The notes below the pieces were generated by a model. The model was given only the letters and a program-made list of their open reading frames with translations. It was not told the DNA's origin and made no database searches. Of a stretch of 64,000 bases of DNA, positions 11,690 to 21,800 are shown one piece after another (position 1 is the first letter of the stretch; each line of letters starts with the position of its first letter). A program made the translations under genes and the position numbers. Source of the DNA: Neodontobutis hainanensis. Taxonomy: Eukaryota > Chordata > Actinopteri > Gobiiformes > Odontobutidae. The stretch is from NCBI GenBank assembly GCA_024349245.1, contig JALDNG010002692.1:1-64000 (forward strand), given 5' to 3'.

Positions 11690-14600
11690 CTCCTCTGAAC
11701 TCTCTGTGGCCTCTGCCTCCTCTGGTCTCTTTGTGGCCTCTGCCTCCTCTGGCCTCTCTATGGCCTCTGCATCCTCTGGTCTCTCTGCCTCCACTGGTCT
11801 CTCTATTGCCTCTGCCTCCTCTGGTCTCTTTGTTGCCTCTTTCTCCTTGGGTCTCTTTGTCTCCTCTGCCTCCTCTAGTCACTCTGTAGCCTCTGCCTCC
11901 TCTGGTCTCTCTGCCTCCTCTGCCTCCTCTGCTCTAACTGCCTCCTCTGCTCTCTCTGTCTCTCTGCCTCCTCTGGTCTCTCTGTGGCCTCAGCCTTCTC
12001 TGGTCTCTCTCTGGGCGCTGCCTACTCTGGTCTCTCTAAAGCATCTGCCTTTTCTGGTCTCTCTGCCTCCTCTGCCTCTCCTGGTCTCTCTGTGGCCTCT
12101 GTCTCCTCTAGACTCTCCTTGCCTCCCCTGGTCTTTCTGTGGCCTCTGCCTCCTCTGGTCTCTCTGCCTCCTCTGTTTCCTTTCGTCTCTCTGGGGCCTC
12201 TGCCTCCTCTGGTCTCTCTGTCTCCTCTGCCTCCTCTGGTCTGTCTGTGGCCTCTGCCTCCTCTGGTCTGTCTGTGTCCTCTGCCTCCTCTGGTCTCTCT
12301 GTGGCCTCTGCCTCCTCTGGTCTCTCTGTCTCCTCTGCCTCCTCTGGTCTCTCTGCCTCCTCTGGTCTCTCTGTGGCCTCTGCCTCCTCTGGTCTGTCTG
12401 TGTCCTCTGCCTCCTCTGCCTCCTCTGGTCTCTCTGTGGCCTCTGCCTCCTCTGGTCTCTCTGTGGCCTCTGCCTTCTCTGGTCTCTCTTTGGCCGCTGC
12501 CTCCTCTTGTCTCTCTGAGGCATCTGCCTCCTCTGGTCTCTCTGAGGCATCTGCCTTTTCTGGTCTCTCTGTCTCCTTTGCCTTCTCTGGTCTCTCTTTC
12601 TCCTCTAACTCCTCTGGTCTCTCTGCCTCCTCTACCTTCTCTGGTCTTTCCAAGGCCCCTGCCTCCTCTGCTCTCTCTGTAACCTCTGCCTTCTCTTGTC
12701 TCTCTGCCTCCTCTGTCCCCTCTGGTCTCTCTGCCTCCACTGCTCTCTCTATTGAATCTGCCTCCTCTGGTCTCTTTGTCTCCTCTGCCTCCTCTAGTCA
12801 CTCTGTGGCCTCTGCCTCCTCTGGTCTCTTTGCCTCATCTGCCTCCTCTGCTCTAACTGCCTCCTCTGGTCTCTCTCTCTCTGCCTCCTCTGGTCTCTCT
12901 ATGGCCTCGGCCTCCTCTGGTCTCTCTATGGCCTCTGCCTCCTCTGGTCTCTCTGTCTCCTCTGCCTCCACTGGTCTCTCTGCCTTCTCTGCCTCCTATG
13001 CTCTCTCTGCCTCCTCTGGTCTGTCTGTGTCCTCTGCCTCCTCTGGTCTCTATCTGTGGCCTCTGCCTCCTGTGGCCTCTCTGCCCCGTTGCCTCCTCTG
13101 GTCTCTCTGTCTCCTCTGCCTCCAATGGTCTCTCTGCCTTCTCTGCCTCCTCTGCACTCTCTACCTCCACTGGTCTCTCTGTGACCTCTGCAATCCTCTG
13201 GTCTCTCTGTAGCCTATGCCTACCCTGGATTCTCTGTGGCCTCTGCCTCCTCTAGTCTCTCTGTGTCCTCTGCCTCCTCGGGTCTCTTTGTCTCCTCTGT
13301 CTCCTCTAGTCACTCTGTGGCCTCTGCCTCCTCTGCTCTCTCTCCCTCCTCTGCCTCCTCTGCTCTAACTGCCTCCTCTGGTCTCTCTGTCTCTCTGCCT
13401 CCTCTGGTCTCTCTGTGGCCTCAGCCTCCTCTGGTGTCTCTGTGGCCTCTGCCTTCTCTGGTCTCTCTCTGGCCGCTGCCTACTCTGGTCTCTCTGAGGC
13501 ATTTGCCTTTTCTGGTCTCTCTGCCTCCTCTGCCTCCCCTGGTCTCTCTGTGGCCTCTGCCTCCTCTAGACTCTCCTTGCCTCCCCTGGTCTTTCTGTGG
13601 CCTCTGCCTCCTCTGGTCTCTCTGTCTCCTCTGCTTCCTCTCGTCTCTCTGTGGCCTCTGCCTCCTCTGGTCTCTCTGTCTCCTTCCTCCTCTAGTCTCT
13701 CTGTGGCCTCTGCCTCCTCTGGTCTGTCTGTGTCCTCTACTTCCTCTTGTCTCTATGTGGCCTCTGCCTTTTCTGGTCTCTCTGTCTCCTCTGCCTCCTC
13801 TGGTCTCTCTGCCTCCTCTGCCTGCTCTGCCTCCTCTGATCTCTCTGTGGCCTCTGCCTCCTCTGGTATCTCTGTCTCCTCTGCCTCGTCTGCTCTCTCT
13901 GTGGCCTCTGGCTCCTCTGCTCTCTCTGTCTCCTCTATCTCCTCTGGTCTCTCTCTTGCCTCTGCCTCCTCTGGTCTCTTCGTGTCCTCTGCCTCCTCTG
14001 TCTCTCTCTCTGGCCTCTGCCTCCTCTGGTCTCTCTGTCTCCTCTGCCTCCTCTGAACTCTCTGTGGCCTTTGCCTCCTCTGGTCTCTTTGTGGCCTCTG
14101 CCTCCTCTGGCCTCTCTATGGCCTTTGCATCCTCTGGACTCTCTGCCTGTTCTGGTCTTTCTGTGGCCTCTTCCTCCTCTAATCTCTCTGCCTCTTCTGC
14201 TTACTCTCGTCTCTCTGTGGCCTCTGCCTTCTCTCGTCTCTCTGTGGCCTTTGCCTCCTCTGGTCTCTCTGTCTCCTCTGTCTCCTCTGGTCTCTCTGCC
14301 TCCACTGGTCTCTCTATTGCCTCTGCCTCCTCTGGTCTCTTTGTTGCCTCTGCCTCCTTGGGTCTCTTTGTCTCCTCTGCCTCCTCTAGTCACTCTGTAG
14401 CCTCTGCCTCCTCTGGTCTCTCTGCCTCCTCTGCCTCCTCTGCTCTAACTGCCTCCTCTGCTCTCTCTGTCTCTCTGCCTCCTCTGGTCTCTCTGTGGCC
14501 TCAGCCTTCTCTGGACTCTCTCTGGGCGCTGCCTACTCTGGTCTCTCTAAAGCATCTGCCTTTTCTGGTCTCTCTGCCTCCTCTGCCTCTCCTGGTCTCT

Positions 14601-16460
14601 CTGTGGCCTCTGTCTCCTCTAGACTCTCCTTGCCTCCCCTGGTCTTTCTGTGGCCTCTGCCTCCTCTGGTCTCTCTGCCTCCTCGGTTTCCTTTCGTCTC
14701 TCTGGGGCCTCTGCCTCCTCTGGTCTCTCTGTCTCCTCTGCCTCCTCTGGTCTCTCTGTGGCCTCTGCCTCCTCTGGTCTGTCTGTGTCCTCTGCCTCCT
14801 CTGGTCTCTCTGTGGCCTCTGCCTCCTCTGGTCTCTCTGTCTCCTCAGCCTCCTCTGGTCTCTCTGCCTCCTCTGGTCTCTCTGTGGCCTCTGCCTCCTC
14901 TGGTCTGTCTGTGTCCTCTGCCTCCTCTGCCTCCTCTGGTCTCTCTGTGGCCTCTGCCTCCTCTGGTCTCTCTGTGGCCTCTGCCTTCTCTGGTCTCTCT
15001 TTGGCCGCTGCCTCCTCTTGTCTCTCTGAGGCATCTGCCTCCTCTGGTCTCTCTGAGGCATCTGCCTTTCTGGTCTCTCTGTCTCCTTTGCCTTCTCTGG
15101 TCTCTCTTTCTCCTCTAACTCCTCTGGTCTCTCTGCCTCCTCTACCTTCTCTGGTCTTTCTATGGCCCCTGCCTCCTCTGCTCTCTCTGTAACCTCTGCC
15201 TTCTCTTGTCTCTCTGCCTCCTCTGTCCCCTCTGGTCTCTCTGCCTCCACTGCTCTCTCTATTGACTCTGCCTCCTCTGGTCTCTTTGTCTCCTCTGCCT
15301 CCTCTAGTCACTCTGTGGCCTCTGCCTCCTCTGGTCTCTCTGCCTCATCTGCCTCCTCTGCTCTAACTGCCTCCTCTGGTCTCTCTCTCTCTGCCTCCTC
15401 TGGTCTCTCTATGGCCTCGGCCTCCTCTGGTCTCTCTATGGCCTCTGCCTCCTCTGGTCTCTCTGTCTCCTCTGCCTCCACTGGTCTCTCTGCCTTCTCT
15501 GCCTCCTATGCTCTCTCTGCCTCCTCTGGTCTGTCTGTGTCCTCTGCCTCCTCTGGTCTCTCTGTGGCCTCTGCCTCCTGTGGCCTCTCTGCCTTCTCTG
15601 CCTCCTCTGCTCTCTCTACCTCCACTGGTCTCTCTGTGACCTCTGCAATCCTCTGGTCTCTCTGTAGCCTATGCCCAGGATTCTCTGTGGCCTCTGCCTC
15701 CTCTAGTCTCTCTGTGTCCTCTGCCTCCTCGGGTCTCTTTGTCTCCTCTGCCTCCTCTAGTCACTCTGTGGCCTCTGCCTCCTCTGGTCTCTCTCCCTCC
15801 TCTGCCTCCTCTGCTCTAACTGCCTCCTCTGGTCTCTCTGTCTCTCTGCCTCCTCTGGTCTCTCTGTGGCCTCAGCCTCCTCTGGTCTCTCTGTGGCCTC
15901 TGCCTTCTCTGGTCTCTCTCTGGCCGCTGCCTACTCTGGTCTCTCTGAGGCATCTGCCTTTTTTTGGTCTCTTTGCCTCCTCTGCCTCCCCTGGTCTCTC
16001 TGTGGCCTCTGCCTCCTCTAGACTCTCCTTGCCTCCCCTGGTCTTTCTGTGGCCTCTGCCTCCTCTGGTCTCTCTGCCTCCTCTGCTTCCTCTCGTCGCT
16101 CTGTGGCCTCTACCTCCTCTGGTCTCTCTGTCTCCTCTGCCTCCTCTAGTCTCTCTGTGGCCTCTGCCTCCTCTGGTCTGTCTGTGTCCTCTACTTCCTC
16201 TTGTCTCTATGTGGCCTCTGCCTTTTCTGGTCTCTCTGTCTCCTCTGCCTCCTCTGGTCTCTCTGCCTCCTCTGCCTCCTCTGCCTCCTCTGATCTCTCT
16301 GTGGCCTCTGCCTCCTCTGGTATGTCTGTCTCCTCTGCCTCCTCTGCTCTCTCTGTGGCCTCTGGCTCCTCTGCTCTCTCTGTCTCCTCTATCTCCTCTG
16401 GTCTCTCTGTTGCCTCTGCCTCCTCTGGTCTCTTCGTGTCCTCTGCCTCCTCTGGTCTCT
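11690..16460 (+). repeat. ~2.5-kb higher-order tandem duplication in block B
   Basis: Copy 1 is roughly 11690-14040 and copy 2 roughly 14041-16460. Diagnostic rare variants recur in the same order. The GGGCGCTGCCTACTCTGG segment occurs near 12013 and 14524. The GTGACCTCTGCAATCCTCT marker occurs at 13181 and 15636. A run of shared variants at 13740-13990 recurs at 16194-16455. Offsets range from about 2350 to 2510 bp, so each copy has gained or lost 9-mers since duplication. Edges are approximate. Confidence 0.8.
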
Positions 16461-16865
16461 CTGTGTCCTCTACCTCCTCTGGTCAGTCTTTGGCCTCTGC
16501 CTTCTCTGGATCTCTCTGTGGCCTCTGGTCTCTTACTGCCATCTGCCTTTTCTGGTCTCTCTGCCTACTCTGCCTCCTCTAGTCTCTCTGTGGCCTCTGC
16601 CTCCTCTGGACTCTCTGCCTCCTTTGGTCTTTCTGTTGCCTCTGCCTCCTCTGGCCTCTCTGCCTCCTCTACTTCCTCTCGTCTCTTTGTGGCCTCTGCC
16701 TCCTCTGGTCTCTCTGTCTCCTCTCTGTCTCCTCTGGTCTCTCTGCCTCCTCTGGTCTCTCTGTGGCCTCTGCCTCCTCTGGTCTGTCTGTGTCCTCTAC
16801 CTCCTCTGCCTCCTCTGGTCTCTCTGTGTCCTCTGCCTCCTCTGGTCTGTCTGTGTCCTCTACCT

Positions 16866-17513
16866 CCCCTGCCCTCTCTGTGGCCTCTTCCTCCTCTGGT
16901 CCATCTGTCTCCTCTGCATCCACTGGTCTCTTTTTGGCCTCTGCTTCCACTGCTCTCTTTGTGGCCTCTGCCTCCTCTAGTCTCTCTCTGGCCTCTGCCT
17001 CTTCTAGTCTCACTGCCTTCTCTGTCTCCTCTAGTCTCTCCGTGTTCTCTATCTGCTCTGGTCTCTCTGTTGCCTCTGCCTCTTCTGTTCTCTCTGTCTC
17101 TTCTGCCTCCTCTGGTCTCTCTGCCTCCTCTGCCTCCTCTGGTCTCTCTTTGGCCTCTGCCTCCTTTGGTCTGTCTGTGTCCTCTACCTCCTCTGCCCTC
17201 TCTGTGGCCTCTTCCTCCTCTGGTCCATCTGTCTCCTCTGCATCCACTGGTCTCTTTTTGGCCTCTGCTTCCACTGCTCTCTTTGTGGCCTCTGCCTCCT
17301 CTAGTCTCTCTCTGGCCTCTGCCTCTTCTAGTCTCACTGCCTTCTCTGTCTCCTCTAGTCTCTCCGTGTTCTCTATCTGCTCTGGTCTCTCTGTTGCCTC
17401 TGCCTCTTCTGTTCTCTCTGTCTCTTCTGCCTCCTCTGGTCTCTCTGCCTCCTCTGCCTCCTCTGGTCTCTCTTTGGCCTCTGCCTCCTTTGGTCTGTCT
17501 GTGTCCTCTGCCT
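16866..17513 (+). repeat. 324-bp (12 x 27) tandem duplication
   Basis: The segment containing GGCCTCTTCCTCCTCTGGTC starts at 16882 and again at 17206, an offset of exactly 324 bp, or twelve 27-bp units. The copies are nearly identical through about 17513. A third, more diverged copy of the same variant string lies in block A from about 4310. The high identity implies a recent event. Confidence 0.85.
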
Positions 17514-18050
17514 CCTCTGTTCTCTCTGTGGCCTCTGCCTCCTCTGGTCACTCTGTCTCCTCTGCCTCCACTGGTCTCTCTGTTGCATCTGCCTCCACTG
17601 GTCTCTCTTGGCCTCTGCCTCCTCTGGTCTCTCTCTGGCCTCTGCCTCCTCTAGTGTCTTTGCCTTCTCTGTCTCCTCTAGTCTCTCTGTGACCTCTGCC
17701 TCCTCTGGTCTCTCTGTCTCCTCTGCCTCCTCTGCTCTCTGTGGCCTCTGCCTCCTCTGGTCACTCTGTCTCCTCTGCCTCCACTGGTCTCTCTGTTGCA
17801 TCTGCCTCCACTGGTCTCTCTTTGGCCTCTGCCTCCTCTGGTCTCTCTCTGGCCTCTGCCTCCTCTAGTGTCTTTGCCTTCTCTGTCTCCTCTAGTCTCT
17901 CTGTGGCATCTGCCTTTTCTGGTCTCTCTGACTCCTTCTCCTCTTCTGGTCTCTTTGTGGCCTTTGCCTCCTCTGGACTCTCTGCCTCCTCTGGACTTTC
18001 TGTGGCCTCTGCTTCCTCTCGTCTCCCTCCCCGTTACCTCCTCTTGTCTC

Positions 18051-18205
18051 CTCATCTGCAGTCTATTCATCTGCAAATTGCCAGTCTGTTCTACTCCACG
18101 TCTACAGTCAGTTCTTATAATTGTCTACTGTCTGTTCTTCTGCACATTTACAGTCTGTACTACTGCATTTCTACAGTCTGTGCTAATGCTCGACTAAAGT
18201 CTGTC
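18051..18205 (+). repeat. Short island of 23-bp satellite
   Basis: About 150 bp of the CTACAGTCTGTTCTNNTGC-type 23-bp satellite, with units such as TTTACAGTCTGTACTACTGC. It lies between the end of the 27-bp array and a partial 630-bp unit, and it is separate from the main 23-bp array, which starts at 18834. It shows that the three families are interleaved rather than simply adjacent. Confidence 0.85.
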
Positions 18206-18833
18206 TGGGCCTTTAGCGCATACCCTTTTTTGACCTTTTAAACCCCTTATCAATGTGGTAGCCTCGCCAACCTTTACCACACGCTTCCACGTACTGGGTT
18301 GAGAAAAAGGAGACCACATTTTACTTGATCGGACCTCGGAAGTGACCTCCAGCGCCCCACTAGGTAAATACATTGACAAAATGGGAATGTGGGAATCCCA
18401 AATTTATCACCCTGGCTCCTGGAGTAGCCCTGAATCACATATCCAAGTGCAGAGCTCTAGAGCAAAGGGGAAAAAATGATGATCAAAAGACACCTTTCTT
18501 GTCAGGGCCTATAGCTCGCACTTTAGTTGACCTTTGACCCTTACCAATGTCGTAGCCTCTCCAAATTTTGCACGCTGGCTCCTGGGGCCACCCAGAACAA
18601 CATATCAAAGGTTGCTGGCTTTAGATCAAAGTGAAAAAGTTTCAGCCTCCTAAAGACACAGCTTATAACGGGTTTTGACCATTGACGCCTGAACACTATT
18701 TGACCGCTTAACAATGTCGTAGCCTCTCCAAATTTTGCACGCTGGCTCCTAGGGCCACCCAGAACGACATATAAAAGACGACATTTCACTTGATCGACCT
18801 CGGGAAGTGACCGCCAGCATGCATTTATGTAAT
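18206..18833 (+). repeat. Partial 630-bp unit, second occurrence
   Basis: Begins inside the third subunit at GGGCCTTTAGCGCATACCC, passes the unit start (CCTGGAGTAGCCC) at 18418, and ends at CCGCCAGCATGCATTTATG. It therefore corresponds to about 7018-7634 of the first block, including the same internal deletion near the end. It abuts 23-bp satellite on both sides. No gene is seen. Confidence 0.88.
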
Positions 18834-21800
18834 GTCTATATTCTGTTCTATTGGTCGACAACAGTCTGTTCTAATGCCCAATTACATTCTTTACTACTCC
18901 ACCTCTACAGTTTGTTCTACTGCTCCTCTACAGTCTGTTATACTGCATGTCTAAAGTCTGTTCTAATGCCAGTCTAGAGTCTGTACTACTGATGCTCTGC
19001 AATCTGTTTTACTGCAAGTCTACATTCTGTTCAACTGCACCTCTACAGTCTGATCTATTGTACGTCTACTCAGTTCTACTGCATATCTACAATCTGTTCT
19101 AATGCACAGCTACAGTCTGTTCAACTGCAAGTCTACAGTCTGTACTACTGCACCTCTACAGTCTGTTCTAAAGTATGTCTACAGTCTTTTCTACTACTCA
19201 TGTACAGTGTCTTCTAATGCTCGTGTAAAGTCTCAACTACTGCACCTCTGAGGTATATTCTTCTGCACATCGTCAGTCTGTTCTACTGCACATCTACAGT
19301 CTGTTCTAATGGACATCTACAGTCTGTTCTAAAGCACGTCTATAGTCTGTTCTAATGCTCGTCCACAGTCTATTCTTATGCAGGTCTTTAGTCTTTACTA
19401 CTGCACATCTACAGTCTGTTCTAATGGACACCTACATTCTGTTCTAATGCTCATCTACAATATGTTCTATTGTACGTCTACAGTCTTTTCTACTGCACAT
19501 CAACAGTCTATTCTAATGCTCGTCTACAGTCTGTACAACTGCACCTCTACAGTCTGTTCTACTGCACGTCTTCAGTCTGTTCTAATAATTGTCAACATTC
19601 TGTAATACTGAACCTCTACAGTCTCTTCTACTGCACCTCTACAGTCTTTTCTAATGCATGTCTACAGTCTTTTCTAATACTCATCTACAGTCTGTTCTAA
19701 TGCATGTCTATAGTCTGTTCTAATGCTCGCCCACAGTCTGTTCTAACGCAGGTCTTTAGTCTGTACTACTCCATATCTACAGTCTGTTCTCCTGGATGTG
19801 TACAGTCGGTTCTAATACTCGTCTACAGTCTGTTCTATTGTACAACTACAGTCTCTTCTAATGCACATCTACAGGCTGTTCAACTACATGTATTCAGTCT
19901 GTTCTAATAATTGTCAACATTCTGTAATACTGCACCTCTACAGTCTCTTCTACTGCACCTCTACAGTCTGTTCTAAAGCATGTCTACAGTCTTTTCTAAT
20001 ACTCATCTACAGTCTGTTCAAATTCACGTCTATAGTCTTTTTAATAATCGTCCACAGTCTGTTCTAACGCAGGTCTTTAGATTGTACTACTCCATATCTA
20101 GAGTCTGTTCTCCTGGATGTGTACAGTCTCTTCTAATGCACATCTACAGGCTGTTCAACTGCACGTCTACAGTCTTTTCAACTGCATCTCAACAGTCTGT
20201 TCTAATGCCAGTTTACAGTCTGTACCTCTGCTCTACTGCAGTCTGTTCTACTGCACGTCTACAGTCTGTTTTACTGCACATCTACGGTCTGTTCTACTGC
20301 ACGTCTACAGTTTCTTTTAATAAACGTCTACAGTCTGTTCTGCACATTTACAGTCTGTACTACTGCACTTCTACAGTCATTTCAAATGCTTGTCTACAGT
20401 GTGTATTACTGTATCTCTACAGTCTGTTCTAAAGCATGTCTACAGTGTTTTCTAATACTCATATACAGTCTGTTCTTATGCTGGTATACAGTTTGTACTA
20501 CTGGTACCCCTACAGTCTATTCTTCTGCACATTGTCAGTCTGTTCTACTGACGTTTACAGTCTGTTCTAATGCTCATCTAAAGTCTGTTCTACTGCACAT
20601 CTAGAGTCTATTGTAATAATTGTCTACATTCTGTACTACTGCTTCTTACAGTCTTTTCTACTGCGCATCTACAGTCACTTCTAATGCAGGTCTACAGTTT
20701 ATACTTCTGCACATCTACAATCTGTTCTATTGCTTGTCTACAGTCTGTTCTAATGCCCAATAAAAGTCTTTACAACTCCACCTCTACAGTCTGTTCTACT
20801 GCATGTCTACAGTCTGTTCTACTGCACGTATTCAGTCTGCTCTATTGCAAGTCTACAGTCTGTTTTACTGCACATCTACAGTCTGTTCTAATGCACATTT
20901 ACAGTCTGTTCCTGTATGCAAGCCTGTACTACTGCTCAACAACAGTCTGTTCTACTGCACACAGTCTGTTCTACTGCACCTCTACATTCTGTTGTAAAGC
21001 ATTTCTAGTAGTGTTTTCTAATACTCATATACAGTTGTTCTACTGCTCGTCTACAGTCTGAACTACTGCACCTCTATAGTCTGTTCTAAAGCATGTCCAC
21101 AGTGTTTTCTAATACTCATATACAGTCTGTTCTAATGCTCATCTACAGTCTGTACTACTGCACCTCTACAGTCTATTCTTCTGCACATTGTCAGTCTGTT
21201 CTACTGGACGTTTAAAGTCTGTTCTAATGCTCGTCTACAGTCTGTACAACTGCACCTCTACAGTCTGTTCTAAAGCATGTCTAGAGTGTTTTCTAATACT
21301 CATATACAGTCTGTTTTAATACTCGTCTACAGTCAGTTCTAAAGCCAATCTAGTGTCTGTACTACTGCTGCTTTGAAGTCTTTTTAACTGCAAGACTACA
21401 GTCTGTTTAATTGCACCTCTACAGTCTGTTCTAATGCCAGTTTACAGTCTGTACTATTGCTCTACTGCAGTCTGTTCTACTGCATGTCTATAGTGTTTTC
21501 TAATACTCATCTACGGTCTGTTCTACTGCACGTCTACAGTCTGTTTTAATAAATGTCTACAGTCTGTATTACTGCACCTTTACAGTCTGTTGTAAAGCAT
21601 TTCTAGTATTGTTTTCTAATACTCATATACAGACTGTTCTAATGCTTGTCTACAGTCTTCACTACTCCACCTCTACAGTTTGTTCTACTTCTCCTCTACA
21701 GTCTCTTCTACTGCAGGTCTACAGTCTGTTCTACTGCAAGTCTACAATCTGTTCTACTGCTCGTCTACAGTCTGTTCTAAAGTATGTCTACAGTCTTTTC

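Larger units (their letters stand above)
7813..18050 (+). repeat. 27-bp pyrimidine-rich minisatellite, block B
   Basis: Same family, strand and 9-bp substructure as block A. Long open frames in several registers again result from stop-free units, including one of 830 codons at 15162-17654. Segments of block A recur here: the stretch starting near 3921 (TGGTCAGTCTTTGGCCTCTG) recurs near 16479, and the terminal ~70 bp of block A (about 5260-5329) recur at about 17979-18044. This points to duplication of a composite locus rather than independent expansion. Indels that are not multiples of nine are rare but present, and they explain where open frames hop registers. Confidence 0.95.

Noticed and set aside
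16565..17551. Arg/Gly-rich 328-codon minus-strand frame resembling an RGG-box protein
   Set aside because: It is a reading of the 27-bp repeat with the same periodicity in all frames; no unique sequence is attached.
15162..17654. 830-codon open frame on the plus strand
   Set aside because: It lies wholly in the 27-bp array. Equally long frames exist in other registers and on the other strand, and no non-repeat domain, start context or splice context is present.
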